A stretch of 64,000 nt of DNA from Winogradskyella ouciana (GCF_009709615.1 NZ_WJYA01000006.1:331040-395039), one strand, 5' to 3'; shown: positions 25,768 through 34,104, numbered from the stretch's first letter. Made by a program: numbers and translations. Notes: generated by a model from the letters alone, not told the origin.

Positions 25768-26412
25768 TTGATTGACGATTTAGAATACAACACAGAACGC
25801 GAGCATTTAATAATTCCTGAGTATGGACGCCATCTACAAAAGATGATAAACTATGCCAAGTCTCGCGAAACCAAGGAAGAACGAAACAAGTTAGCAAAAG
25901 CTATTATTTCTGTAATGGGAAATCTACAGCCGCATTTACGAGATGTGCCAGATTTTCAGCATAAGTTATGGGATCAGCTATTTATAATGTCTGATTTTGA
26001 TTTAGACGCTGATTCTCCGTTTCCGAAACCTTCAAAAGAAGAGTTAACCGCTCGGCCAGAACCGTTAAAATATCCTCAGAATCATCCAAAATATCGTTTC
26101 TACGGAAATAATATTAAAACGATGATTGATGTGGCATGTACTTGGGACGATGGTGAAATGAAAGAGGCATTGGTTTATACCATTGCTAATCACATGAAAA
26201 AGTGTTACCTCAATTGGAATAAGGATACCGTTGAAGATGAAGTTATCTTTGGTCACCTATTTGAGCTTTCCGATGGTAAGATAAACTTAAAAAATAAGGA
26301 TGAGGATTTAACGGATTCTTCAGACTTAATGAGATCCAAATCCAAGTATAGTAAGAAAAGCGGTCCAAAAAAATCTAAAAAGAAATATTCCAACAATAGA
26401 AAACGTTACTAA
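25768..26412 (+). CDS. DUF4290 protein, TTG start
   Basis: A 214-residue protein. It starts MIDDLEYNTEREHLIIPEYG, the conserved DUF4290 N-terminus, read from TTG at 25768. This non-ATG start is supported by the match beginning directly at the second codon. It ends in a Lys/Ser-rich basic tail (KKSGPKKSKKKYSNNRKRY). The family is restricted to Bacteroidota and has no known function. It is located 5 bp before murA on the same strand, so co-expression is likely. Confidence 0.88.
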   Translation: MIDDLEYNTEREHLIIPEYGRHLQKMINYAKSRETKEERNKLAKAIISVMGNLQPHLRDVPDFQHKLWDQLFIMSDFDLDADSPFPKPSKEELTARPEPLKYPQNHPKYRFYGNNIKTMIDVACTWDDGEMKEALVYTIANHMKKCYLNWNKDTVEDEVIFGHLFELSDGKINLKNKDEDLTDSSDLMRSKSKYSKKSGPKKSKKKYSNNRKRY

Positions 26413-26417
26413 AACGT

Positions 26418-27734
26418 ATGGGAACATTTAAAATTGAAGGAGGCCACCAACTCAAAGGTAAAATTCAGCCTCAAGGAGCAAAAAACGAAGCTTTACAGAT
26501 TTTATGCGCAGTTTTATTAACTGACCAAGAAATTAAAATAGATAATATACCAGATATTATTGATGTAAATAAACTCATTGCTTTATTAAAAAAGCTGGGT
26601 GTTAAAATCAATAAATTAGGTAAGGGTTCTTACACTTTTAAAGCAGATCAGGTAAATCTAAAATATTTAGAGTCTGCAGAATTTAAAGAAGATGGTAAGG
26701 GTTTAAGAGGTTCAATCATGATTGTAGGACCTTTGTTAGGCCGCTTTGGTAAAGGCTATATTCCTAAACCAGGTGGTGACAAAATTGGTCGCCGTCGTTT
26801 AGATACGCATTTTGAAGGGTTTATAAACCTTGGAGCTAAATTTAGATATAATAAGGAAGATTATTTTTATGGTGTAGAAGCAGAAAAGTTAAAAGGAACT
26901 TATATGCTTCTTGATGAAGCTTCTGTTACTGGTACAGCAAACATTGTAATGGCTGCAGTGTTGGCAGAAGGTAAGACCACCATTTATAACGCCGCCTGCG
27001 AACCTTATCTCCAACAGCTTTGTAAGATGCTTAACCGTATGGGAGCAAATATCTCTGGTATTGGTTCTAATATGTTAATTATTGAAGGTGTTGATAAACT
27101 TGGCGGAACTGAACATAGAATGTTACCAGATATGATTGAAATTGGTAGCTGGATTGGATTGGCCGCGATGACAAAGAGTGAATTGACCATTACCAACGTA
27201 AGTTGGGATGATTTGGGAGTTATACCAAGTGTTTTTAGAAAAATAGGTATAACGGTAGAGCGGCAAGGAGATGATATCCACATACCTGCTCATAAAGATG
27301 GGTATGAAGTTCAAAATTATATAGATGGCTCAATATTAACCATTGCAGATGCACCTTGGCCGGGTTTTACGCCAGATTTATTGAGTATTGTCTTGGTTGT
27401 GCTTACTCAAGCCAGAGGAAGTGCTTTAGTTCATCAAAAAATGTTTGAAAGTCGATTGTTCTTTGTAGATAAATTAATTGATATGGGAGCTAAGATTATT
27501 CTTTGCGACCCTCATAGAGCTACGGTTATCGGTCATGATTTTAAATCACAACTCAAATCAACCACAATGACCTCTCCAGATATTAGAGCAGGTGTATCGT
27601 TGTTGATTGCTGCTCTGTCTGCAAAAGGAACATCCACAATCCACAATATAGAACAGATAGATCGTGGTTATGAAAATATAGACGAACGCTTAAGGGCTAT
27701 TGGAGCTAAAATTGAGCGTTTGGAAGGGAATTAG
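26418..27734 (+). CDS. murA: UDP-N-acetylglucosamine 1-carboxyvinyltransferase
   Basis: A 438-residue enzyme for the first committed step of peptidoglycan synthesis (enolpyruvyl transfer from PEP to UDP-GlcNAc). K22-N23 in QGAKNEALQ are the conserved catalytic/substrate residues. The loop around residue 121 reads PGGDKIGRRR (codon 26778-26780): the Cys that fosfomycin alkylates in E. coli is an Asp here. Cys-to-Asp MurA is known to be active and fosfomycin-insensitive in other bacteria. The rest of the inside-out barrel is intact to the end. It follows DUF4290 by 5 bp and is ended by the terminator at 27769-27808. Confidence 0.96.
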   Translation: MGTFKIEGGHQLKGKIQPQGAKNEALQILCAVLLTDQEIKIDNIPDIIDVNKLIALLKKLGVKINKLGKGSYTFKADQVNLKYLESAEFKEDGKGLRGSIMIVGPLLGRFGKGYIPKPGGDKIGRRRLDTHFEGFINLGAKFRYNKEDYFYGVEAEKLKGTYMLLDEASVTGTANIVMAAVLAEGKTTIYNAACEPYLQQLCKMLNRMGANISGIGSNMLIIEGVDKLGGTEHRMLPDMIEIGSWIGLAAMTKSELTITNVSWDDLGVIPSVFRKIGITVERQGDDIHIPAHKDGYEVQNYIDGSILTIADAPWPGFTPDLLSIVLVVLTQARGSALVHQKMFESRLFFVDKLIDMGAKIILCDPHRATVIGHDFKSQLKSTTMTSPDIRAGVSLLIAALSAKGTSTIHNIEQIDRGYENIDERLRAIGAKIERLEGN

Positions 27735-27768
27735 CATTTAAGTGCGAAGTAATAAATATAAAATAAAA

Positions 27769-27808
27769 AGTGTAAAGAGAGTTGATTGGGACTCCCTTTA
27801 CACTTTTT
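27769..27808. terminator. Bidirectional terminator between murA and SnoaL gene
   Basis: A 14-bp stem with one mismatch (27769-27782, AGTGTAAAGAGAGT; 27791-27804, ACTCCCTTTACACT) is flanked by A and T runs. It fits convergent termination of murA (plus) and the SnoaL-like gene (minus). Confidence 0.85.
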
Positions 27809-27829
27809 ACTTTTCACTAAAAGACTGTG

Positions 27830-28192
27830 TTATTCCATCGAATAGAAAAATTGCTCATTCACAATTTTATCATCATTCACTTCCCATACACCAACTTCCT
27901 CCATTTGTTGTCTTCCTCTGTCTTTAAAGGTGACGTCAAAAGTCATTTTAGAGGTAAAATGGTTTCCTGCCACAACAGGTTCTCCAATCTCTCCACCATG
28001 AAATTCTTCAACATTATCTAACCATTCTTTATTTTTATTCCAGACATTTTGTCTTCCTTCGGTAACTTCTCCAGGCATACCTGGCATTTCTCGGCTTGTT
28101 ACGTTTTCTGCGTAAAGTTCGTTGACGCATTCTAGGTTTTTACCTTCTGCGCACATTTGGTGCCATTTTTTGGCGACATCCCAAGTACTCAT
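27830..28192 (-). CDS. SnoaL-like (NTF2 fold) protein
   Basis: A 120-residue protein with a SnoaL/NTF2-like cone fold pattern: VAKKWHQMCAEGKNLECV, ELYAENVTSREMPG and the C-terminal strand VGVWEVNDDKIVNEQFFYSM. Members bind small hydrophobic molecules or act as isomerases or cyclases; the ligand cannot be told. An imperfect AGTAC-N7-GTACT repeat at 28213-28229 upstream may be an operator. It is the last gene before the photolyase operon and is separated from it by 400 bp. Confidence 0.82.
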   Translation of the reverse strand: MSTWDVAKKWHQMCAEGKNLECVNELYAENVTSREMPGMPGEVTEGRQNVWNKNKEWLDNVEEFHGGEIGEPVVAGNHFTSKMTFDVTFKDRGRQQMEEVGVWEVNDDKIVNEQFFYSME

Positions 28193-28273
28193 ATTGCTTA
28201 TGATTTTTAATTAGTACTTTAAATGTACTTAAAAGTTTACCGACTTGTCTTAAAATAATGTTAGGATTATATT

Positions 28274-28426
28274 AACCCATTGTGCATTTTGAGTGGGTTT
28301 CGTTAAAAACAATTGAAATTTCAAGCTTTTTGCCTCTTGTCCTAAAGGATAAACTTGAAATTTCATCGATATTCCCTTCAGGGATCGGACAAAAATCGAT
28401 GAAATGTTCATAATGCACAACGGGTT
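28274..28426. repeat. 150-bp element with nested and overlapping inverted repeats
   Basis: The ends are 15-bp inverted repeats with one mismatch (28274-28288, AACCCATTGTGCATT; 28412-28426, AATGCACAACGGGTT). Inside, a perfect 12-bp pair (28314-28325/28354-28365) and a perfect 11-bp pair (28360-28370/28395-28405) share bases, so only one of the two hairpins can form at a time. No open frame is inside. It could be a MITE-like repeat or a structured RNA. Outside this element the 28193-28593 gap holds only one terminator and AT-rich DNA. Confidence 0.7.
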
Positions 28427-28442
28427 ACATTTCTAAAAAAGT

Positions 28443-28471
28443 AAAAGCCCTGAGACTAATCAGGGCTTTTT
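28443..28471. terminator. Terminator downstream of the photolyase operon
   Basis: Perfect 11-bp arms AAAAGCCCTGA (28443-28453) and TCAGGGCTTTT (28460-28470) with a 6-base loop. The A-rich and T-rich flanks make it functional in both directions. It lies about 120 bp beyond the photolyase stop. Confidence 0.85.
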
Positions 28472-28593
28472 AAAATTGTTTATTGAAATGGTTATTTCGG
28501 TTAAGACTTGATAAGTCTTAAAATTAGTAACGTTGGATTTTTTTAATTATTATATTAAATAGTTAAAAAAATAAAAATAATTTATTTAAGATG

Positions 28594-29898
28594 TTAATTT
28601 AGTGCTGATTTATAAGTTGTTAAACAGTGTTCCCTAGCTTCCTTATGGTCAACCATTTTCTCGGGATAATCCTCGGTGCCATATTCTTCTACCCATTTTT
28701 GGATGTATTTTTGGTCCTTATCGAATTTATCGATTTGAGTGGTGGGATTAAAAATTCTGAAATACGGTGCAGCATCCACACCAGAACCTGCTACCCATTG
28801 CCAATTACCGACATTGCTAGCCATTTCATAGTCATGGAGTTTCTCTGCAAAGTAGGCTTCTCCCCAACGCCAATCAATTAATAGGTGTTTGCACAAAAAA
28901 CTACCTACCAGCATCCGCACTCTGTTGTGCATAAAACCAGTTTTGTTCAGTTGTCGCATACCTGCATCCACTAATGGATAGCCTGTTTTACCTTCGCACC
29001 ATTTTTTAAATTCATCTTCATTATTTCGCCACTCTATTCGATCGTATTTAGATTTAAAAGCATTGTCCTTGGTTTCAGGAAAATGCCATAGAATTTGCAT
29101 AAAGAATTCGCGCCAAATTAATTCCTGCCAAAAGATTTCGTTACTTTCATTAATCGCTTTTTTAATCATCTTACGGATACTAACAGTACCAAATCGTAAA
29201 TGTGGACCTAAGCGAGAGGTGGCCTCTTTGGCTGGGTAATTTCGTTTTGCTTCGTATTCTTGGATTAATGTTGGTGTCACTTCGTAATCTTCGATTTCCT
29301 GTGATGATGTATTAAAACCAATATCCAATAAACTGAGGTTGGGTAATCTGGTGTGTTGAATTAAGTTATCTAAATAATCGTTAGTGTAGTAAATTTTTAA
29401 ATTATGATCCTTAAATTTTTCTTTCCAGGTTTTCATGTAAGGTGTATACACAACATAAGGGTCTCCATCATTCTTTACGACTTCATCTTTTTCAAAAATT
29501 ACTTGGTCTTTAAAGGTCTTAAAGTCTATCCCATTGTCATCTAAGAGTTTTTCGATGGCCTCATCGCGTTCTCTAGCATAGGGTTCATAATCGTGGTTTG
29601 TATAAACAGTTTCAATATCATAATCCTTAATTAATTCTTTGTAAACATCAATAGGTTTTCCGTGAAACATGGCGATACTACTATTATGCTCATCCTGCAA
29701 TGTTTTGCGCATCTTCTGAAGCGTTTTAAAAATAAAGGTCACTCTGGCATCATCCTCGGGTAAATCATCTAAAATTTCAGAATCGAAAATGAATATTGGT
29801 GTAACAGGATACTCTCCCTTTAATGCTTCGTAAAAACCTACGTTATCGTCTAGCCTAAGATCTCTTCTGAACCAGAATATATTTGTTTTATTAGTCAT
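28594..29898 (-). CDS. phrB: Class I CPD photolyase
   Basis: A 434-residue FAD photolyase that uses blue light to split UV-made cyclobutane pyrimidine dimers. It has the antenna domain (NIFWFRRDLRLDDN) and the FAD domain with EATSRLGPHLRFGTVS, ELIWREFF, GYPLVDAGMRQLNKTGFMHNRVRML, the Trp-rich DWRWGEAYFA and the NWQWVAGSGVDAAPYFRIFNP end. These fit class I PhrB. It is the last gene of the downstream light-stress operon. It is the one of the four photolyase-family genes here that looks like standard CPD repair. Confidence 0.94.
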   Translation of the reverse strand: MTNKTNIFWFRRDLRLDDNVGFYEALKGEYPVTPIFIFDSEILDDLPEDDARVTFIFKTLQKMRKTLQDEHNSSIAMFHGKPIDVYKELIKDYDIETVYTNHDYEPYARERDEAIEKLLDDNGIDFKTFKDQVIFEKDEVVKNDGDPYVVYTPYMKTWKEKFKDHNLKIYYTNDYLDNLIQHTRLPNLSLLDIGFNTSSQEIEDYEVTPTLIQEYEAKRNYPAKEATSRLGPHLRFGTVSIRKMIKKAINESNEIFWQELIWREFFMQILWHFPETKDNAFKSKYDRIEWRNNEDEFKKWCEGKTGYPLVDAGMRQLNKTGFMHNRVRMLVGSFLCKHLLIDWRWGEAYFAEKLHDYEMASNVGNWQWVAGSGVDAAPYFRIFNPTTQIDKFDKDQKYIQKWVEEYGTEDYPEKMVDHKEAREHCLTTYKSALN

Positions 29899-29965
29899 TG
29901 TTTTTAATTATTCAGATAATGAATTAGTTATTAGATATTTGTCTTTGTTACATAATAATTCATTT

Positions 29966-30427
29966 TCAGTACTTTCCAAAGAGTGCTTCTAGCTTCTCAG
30001 TTCTGTAATTAAAGATTTCTTCCAATTTAGGCTTTACTAAAAAGGGGTGCACCATCTGGCCCAGTATTCCTAAAGGCACCTTGTAATCGATAATATCTTC
30101 CATTTCTACACCTCCTTCAATTTCCTTGATAAAATGTTTATGATGCCATAGCGCATAAGGACCAAAGCGTTGCTCATCTACAAAATATTTTTTATCCATT
30201 ACATGTGTAATTTCAGTCACCCATTTGGTTTTTATTCCCATAACAGGCGTTACAATATACTGAATGATTTGTCCGGGAAACATAGGTCTATCAGCACCTG
30301 AAAGAATATTAAATCCCATATAATCTGGGGTAATGACTTTTAAATTTTTAGGGTCTGAAAGGAAATCCCAAGCCTCATTAACAGTTATGGGTAGGTTTTG
30401 CTTTTTGTGTAAGGTGTAAATTTTCAT
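29966..30427 (-). CDS. SRPBCC family protein
   Basis: A 153-residue START/SRPBCC-fold protein: LHKKQNLPITVNEAWDFLSD, PGQIIQYIVTPVMGIKTKWVTEI, DEQRFGPYALWHHKHFI and a final helix. Bacterial relatives often sit beside photolyases and SDR genes and are named cell-division-inhibitor-like without proof. Ligand and role are unknown. It lies between tspO and phrB in the operon. Confidence 0.85.
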   Translation of the reverse strand: MKIYTLHKKQNLPITVNEAWDFLSDPKNLKVITPDYMGFNILSGADRPMFPGQIIQYIVTPVMGIKTKWVTEITHVMDKKYFVDEQRFGPYALWHHKHFIKEIEGGVEMEDIIDYKVPLGILGQMVHPFLVKPKLEEIFNYRTEKLEALFGKY

Positions 30428-30459
30428 TTGGTGTATTTTGTTTTTGACTAGGTTTGGGC

Positions 30460-30924
30460 TTAGTTATTGAATAGTATATACCCATTTAAAGTGGTTGCTA
30501 TAAATAGCCATATTATATAGGGTAACAATAGATATTTAACCCACTTAAGTCTATCGTGTCTAAATGTTATAAAAAAGTAGAAAATAGTAAGAAACAATAG
30601 TATTAAAACGATCAATCCTATAGTGATCATTTTTTGATTAAAGAAAAACCAATTCCAGCTAACATTTAAAAGCCAAGAGAATACATAAACTAACCAAAGC
30701 GAGACTTTTGATCTTTCAATAAAGAGTTCTGCTAGATAATAAGAAAAACACAGCATTATTATAGTCCATGCAAAACCAAATAACCAGCCTGGTGGTGTCC
30801 ACGGAGCTTTATTAAGGTTAGTATACCATTCGCCAGATACAGCATCACCCATAAAACAATTACCAATGGCAAGCCCACCAAAATTAATGGCTAGAAAGAG
30901 GATGAGGTAGTATGCTTTTTTCAA
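30460..30924 (-). CDS. tspO: TspO/MBR family membrane protein
   Basis: A 154-residue protein with five membrane helices. Family motifs are GNCFMGDAVSGEWYTNLNKAPWTPPGWLFG as a spread pattern, FAWTIIMLCFSYYLAEL and WNWFFF, as in TspO, the outer/inner membrane sensor-like protein that binds porphyrins and degrades protoporphyrin IX under light. Its location in a photolyase/FolE operon fits a role in photo-oxidative stress. The start is 4 bp after the stop of the small gene upstream. Confidence 0.94.
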   Translation of the reverse strand: MKKAYYLILFLAINFGGLAIGNCFMGDAVSGEWYTNLNKAPWTPPGWLFGFAWTIIMLCFSYYLAELFIERSKVSLWLVYVFSWLLNVSWNWFFFNQKMITIGLIVLILLFLTIFYFFITFRHDRLKWVKYLLLPYIIWLFIATTLNGYILFNN

Positions 30925-30928
30925 AGTA

Positions 30929-31096
30929 TTATGCTTTTATTTTCTCGATATGTGCGAGGACTTCTTGAGCTTCGGCATACTTCTTATCGCTTTTGGCTCT
31001 ATTTATAGTCGATAGTTTGTGCCAGTCTGACATTAACTTTTCATACTGCCTTTGTAGCTTGTCTAATTCTGAAGTTTTTTTAAAAAGGCCAAACAT
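30929..31096 (-). CDS. Small Lacal_2735-like protein, 55 aa
   Basis: A short gene reading MFGLFKKTSELDKLQRQYEK at its start, then a charged coiled-coil-like helix (WHKLSTINRAKSDKKYAEAQ). It matches the small flavobacterial family known as Lacal_2735. It is set tightly between gpx (5-bp gap) and tspO (4-bp gap) in frame with the operon, which supports it being real. No function is known; the N-terminal GLFKK could touch the membrane. Confidence 0.75.
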   Translation of the reverse strand: MFGLFKKTSELDKLQRQYEKLMSDWHKLSTINRAKSDKKYAEAQEVLAHIEKIKA

Positions 31097-31101
31097 ATTA
31101 T

Positions 31102-31641
31102 CTATTTTAAATGTTTTGTTATACGCGAATTTGTGGGTTTTGTGATGGAGTAGAAGTAGTCTATTAATTCGCCTTCTTCATCAACTAAATATTTCTGGAA
31201 ATTCCATTTCACTACAGAACTTTTCTTACCATTAATAGCTTTTTTAGTCAACCATTCGTAAAGAGGATGTTGGTTATGGCCTTTTACGTTAATTTTTTGA
31301 GTAACAAGAAATGATACACCATAATTAACTTCACAAAACTGTTGAATGTCGTTAGAATCACCAGGCTCTTGTTTTCCGAATTGATTGCATGGAATACCAA
31401 TAACGACAAGTTGTTCCCTATAAGTATCATGGAGTTGTTGTAGTTCTTTATATTGTGGTGTGAAGCCACATTTTGATGCCACATTAACAAACAAGATTTT
31501 TTTACCTTTAAAATCGGCTAAATCAATTGGTTGTCCTTGTAAACTGTCTAATTTGATATCATAAATAGGTTTTGACGCCTTTCTAGTTACAATATTATCT
31601 GAAGTTGTTAATGTGCCGACAAATGCTTTTAGTGGATTCAT
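31102..31641 (-). CDS. Glutathione peroxidase-family peroxidase
   Basis: A 179-residue thioredoxin-fold peroxidase. It has the active-site NVASKCGFTPQYKEL (peroxidatic Cys), IPCNQFGKQEPG (Gln) and VKWNFQKYL (Trp-Asn), the GPx tetrad. Bacterial members usually take electrons from thioredoxin instead of glutathione. It detoxifies peroxides, fitting the light-stress operon. About 20 extra residues precede the usual start; no signal peptide is visible. Confidence 0.93.
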   Translation of the reverse strand: MNPLKAFVGTLTTSDNIVTRKASKPIYDIKLDSLQGQPIDLADFKGKKILFVNVASKCGFTPQYKELQQLHDTYREQLVVIGIPCNQFGKQEPGDSNDIQQFCEVNYGVSFLVTQKINVKGHNQHPLYEWLTKKAINGKKSSVVKWNFQKYLVDEEGELIDYFYSITKPTNSRITKHLK

Positions 31642-31645
31642 AAAT

Positions 31646-32332
31646 CTATATTTTAAAACTAACTATACCGCAATCCATTTCAAATACCTGTCCGGACAGT
31701 GATGCTGCTTTTTGAGAAAGTAGAAAACCAGCCATATCGGCAACTTCTTGAGGTTGTAAATATTTTTTTAGTGGATGTCGATCGTTCATATTTTCAATCA
31801 TCCTTTCATTTCTCAAAAGTTTAGATGCCAATTCGGTATCAGTTACCGTTGGAGCTATAGCATTGACTCTTACCGTAGGTGCTAACTCTGCTCCTAATGA
31901 CTTGGTCAAACCTTCAACAGCAGATTTGGAAGCTGCAACACTAGCATGAAATGGCATACCTAGCTTGGTGGCTACTGTACTGAATAAAACTATAGAAGGG
32001 TTATTGCCATTTTTAAGTGATGGCAAATACTTTTGTATTGCTTTAACAGCACCTAATACATTAATTTCAAAATCGTTTTTAAAATCATCAATACTCAAAC
32101 GATTTATCGGTTTAAGGTTAATGCTACCTGGGCAATATACTAATCCATCAGCACTGTCAATTTCTGGTAGTTCGTCATTTATGACATCACAACTGTAATG
32201 CTTTAGGTTTTCAGATTCATTTTCCGGTGGTGTTCTACTGATATTCACCACTTCATCATAGGAAGAAAGCAAAGATGTGATAATTGCATTACCAATACCT
32301 TTGCTTCCTCCAATTACTATTAATCTGCTCAT
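31646..32332 (-). CDS. Short-chain dehydrogenase/reductase
   Basis: A 228-residue SDR with cofactor loop VIGGSKGIGNAI, the structural motif YCPGSIN, a Ser in VLFSTVATKLG, and a catalytic dyad position reading SVAASKSAVEG. In that segment the usual YxxxK Tyr reads as Val-Ala-Ala-Ser-Lys, so the Tyr may be replaced. Related SDRs occur next to folE, photolyase and cryptochrome genes in other light-response clusters. Substrate unknown. Confidence 0.85.
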   Translation of the reverse strand: MSRLIVIGGSKGIGNAIITSLLSSYDEVVNISRTPPENESENLKHYSCDVINDELPEIDSADGLVYCPGSINLKPINRLSIDDFKNDFEINVLGAVKAIQKYLPSLKNGNNPSIVLFSTVATKLGMPFHASVAASKSAVEGLTKSLGAELAPTVRVNAIAPTVTDTELASKLLRNERMIENMNDRHPLKKYLQPQEVADMAGFLLSQKAASLSGQVFEMDCGIVSFKI

Positions 32333-32337
32333 ATTGC

Positions 32338-32565
32338 TTATGCTGCTGTTAATGGACGTCCTTTTAAACGTTTTTCAATCTTTTGTTTTATAACTGTTAA
32401 ACGCTTCATGAGTTCCATTAATTTTGCGTCTTTCTTCTGCTTGTAAACTTCGTTTACACCAAGAATAATCTCTTTAGCTTCTCTTGCGGCCAAGATTCTG
32501 TCACTAGTTGTCTTGAAGGAAAACTTCCTGTTTTCAAATTCAGTTGCTTTTTCTAATATATCCAT
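32338..32565 (-). CDS. Small helical protein of unknown function, 75 aa
   Basis: A 75-residue charged protein made of what looks like two helices (RILAAREAKEIILGVNEVYK and LMELMKRLTVIKQKIEKRLK). It is packed between folE (3-bp gap) and the SDR gene (5-bp gap), which supports expression as part of the operon. I do not recognise the family. Confidence 0.7.
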   Translation of the reverse strand: MDILEKATEFENRKFSFKTTSDRILAAREAKEIILGVNEVYKQKKDAKLMELMKRLTVIKQKIEKRLKGRPLTAA

Positions 32566-32568
32566 TTG

Positions 32569-33258
32569 CTAATTGTTTATATAATTCTGTAATTCAACAA
32601 TTTTTTCGGGTGTGTTGAAAATTCCACCATAATAAGTTGTAACTGTTGCTGATGTATCATCTTTAACACCTCTAGATGAAACACATAAATGTTTAGCATC
32701 AATGATTACGGCAACATCATCGGTTTCTAGTACAGTTTTAAGTTCGTTTGCTATTTGCTGGGTTAAACGTTCTTGAACCTGTGGGCGCTTTGCGTAATAC
32801 TGTACGATGCGATTCAGTTTTGAAAGCCCTATGACTTTCCCTGATGATTTGTAGGCAATATGTGCTTTGCCTATTATAGGAACGAAATGATGTTCGCAAT
32901 TTGAGTAGAACGTAATGTTCTTCTCCACTAACATTTGATTATACTGATATTTATTATCGAATAACGCTACTTTAGGTTTATTATTTGGGTCGAGGCCAGA
33001 GAATATTTCTTCGACGTACATCTTGGCAACACGGTCTGGCGTGCCTTGTAGTGAATCGTCTTTTAAATCTAAGCCCAATACATCCATTATTTCAGAAAAT
33101 AGTATTGAAATTCGCTGTTTTTTTTCGTCATTGGACATCTCAAAAGCATTAGGCTTCATTGGTGTCTCTAGACTTGTAAATAAATGGTCATCTCCAATAT
33201 CTTCAATCGAAAATCCATTTAATTTCTGACCATTTTTAGTGGAAGTTGTAGTATTCAT
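32569..33258 (-). CDS. folE: GTP cyclohydrolase I
   Basis: A 229-residue enzyme that converts GTP to dihydroneopterin triphosphate, the first step to folate and tetrahydropterins. Zn/active-site motifs are FYSNCEHHFVPIIGKAHIAY, GLSKLNRIVQYYAKRPQVQE and HLCVSSRGVKDDTSATVT. The N-terminal 50 residues are an extension. FolE in photolyase clusters may supply the MTHF or pterin antenna cofactor used by photolyases and cryptochromes, a sensible reason for co-regulation here. Confidence 0.96.
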   Translation of the reverse strand: MNTTTSTKNGQKLNGFSIEDIGDDHLFTSLETPMKPNAFEMSNDEKKQRISILFSEIMDVLGLDLKDDSLQGTPDRVAKMYVEEIFSGLDPNNKPKVALFDNKYQYNQMLVEKNITFYSNCEHHFVPIIGKAHIAYKSSGKVIGLSKLNRIVQYYAKRPQVQERLTQQIANELKTVLETDDVAVIIDAKHLCVSSRGVKDDTSATVTTYYGGIFNTPEKIVELQNYINN

Positions 33259-33314
33259 AAAAATCTTTTTAATGTGCTGTCTTTAAGTACTCCAAGCTTA
33301 AATCAAAGCACGTG

Positions 33315-33587
33315 TTAACGTTTACTTATAGAGTTATTTGTTATTGTTCTTTGACGCGTACATTTAAATCTGCCTTTGTCAAATGTTCTTTTTTTAATGT
33401 GTTTGGTTGCTCGTCCTTGGACTCGTGCTCTCCACATTCTGAAACTACTAGGTTTCATTTCTCTCCGCATTAAATCGATAATTTCTTGTTCTTTTAAACC
33501 AAACTGAAATGTTATTGCTTCAAATGGTGTTCTATCCTCCCATGCCATTTCTATAATACGATCAATGTCTCTAATACTCAAATTCAT
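33315..33587 (-). CDS. TIGR03643 family protein
   Basis: A 90-residue protein with the family pattern IIEMAWEDRTPFEAITFQFG, EQEIIDLMRREMKP and FRMWRARVQGRATKH. It is a small basic protein with a helix-turn-helix-like look found beside cryptochromes, photolyases and DUF2256 genes in many bacteria. Function is unknown. Its ATG overlaps the stop of the upstream gene (ATGA), so the two are coupled. Confidence 0.88.
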   Translation of the reverse strand: MNLSIRDIDRIIEMAWEDRTPFEAITFQFGLKEQEIIDLMRREMKPSSFRMWRARVQGRATKHIKKRTFDKGRFKCTRQRTITNNSISKR

Positions 33588-34015
33588 AAACTTTCGGGCA
33601 TTGCATATTGCATGTCGTATTTAACTTTCTGATCGAGTAACTTATTAAAGAATTTCTTGTTCTCTTTAAACGTTTTACTGTTTCTAAAACGGATAAACCT
33701 ACCTTGTGCGTGCAGACTTGATCCATTAACCTTATATATTACTAATTGATAGTAAGGAATTATCCAAGTAAAATTTCTTAGCCCTTGATTGATCATCACC
33801 AAAATACCCTTAGGCCGTAATTCTATATTAGCATAATTTATATCTGACACTTTGTTCATCATGCTCTGCATATTAGGACTTACTTCTTCTATTATCATCC
33901 TTTTAGAGCCTATACCTTTAAGTTTCAATATCTGTACCAAACTAAAAGGACTGCCAATAAGGTCAGTTATAATTTGCCTGTGCTCACTATTATGATGTGT
34001 TGTGTTTAAAATCAT
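33584..34015 (-). CDS. Unknown protein, first gene of the downstream light-stress operon
   Basis: With the ATG at 34015 the protein has 143 residues. A start at 34066 would place the promoter and the 28-bp operator inside the gene, so the later start is preferred. It has an alpha/beta pattern (LIGSPFSLVQILKLKG, RPKGILVMINQGLRNFTWIIPYYQLVIY), perhaps a PH-like or small beta-barrel fold, but I do not recognise it. The ATG follows the -7 box by only about 7 bp, so the message is probably nearly leaderless. Confidence 0.65.
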   Translation of the reverse strand: MILNTTHHNSEHRQIITDLIGSPFSLVQILKLKGIGSKRMIIEEVSPNMQSMMNKVSDINYANIELRPKGILVMINQGLRNFTWIIPYYQLVIYKVNGSSLHAQGRFIRFRNSKTFKENKKFFNKLLDQKVKYDMQYAMPESL

Positions 34016-34022
34016 TACACCG

Positions 34023-34030
34023 TAAATATA
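34023..34030 (-). promoter_or_regulatory. -7 box of the downstream light-stress operon
   Basis: The minus strand reads TATATTTA, one base from TAnnTTTG. It is separated by 6 bp from the operator at 34037-34064 and by 7 bp from the ATG at 34015. Spacing is identical to that at 42536-42543. Confidence 0.65.
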
Positions 34031-34036
34031 CAAAAT

Positions 34037-34064
34037 GTTTAACCTTTTATATAAAAAGTTAAAC
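34037..34064. promoter_or_regulatory. 28-bp palindromic operator (copy 1), GTTTAAC-N14-GTTAAAC
   Basis: Near-perfect palindrome with 7-bp outer arms GTTTAAC/GTTAAAC and a T-rich/A-rich middle; only the eighth base pair is mismatched. It covers the -33 region of the promoter for the operon starting at 34015. The same outer arms, length and distance to the -7 box occur at 42550-42577 upstream of the TetR-like gene. Confidence 0.85.
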
Positions 34065-34104
34065 AAAAATTAACACAGAATTATGAATGTTGAAAATTTG
34101 GAGT

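Noticed and set aside
28274..28426. An insertion sequence
   Set aside because: The element has inverted ends but no transposase frame and no clear target duplication.
34016..34066. Upstream start of the unknown gene at 34066
   Set aside because: It would place the operator and -7 box within the coding region.
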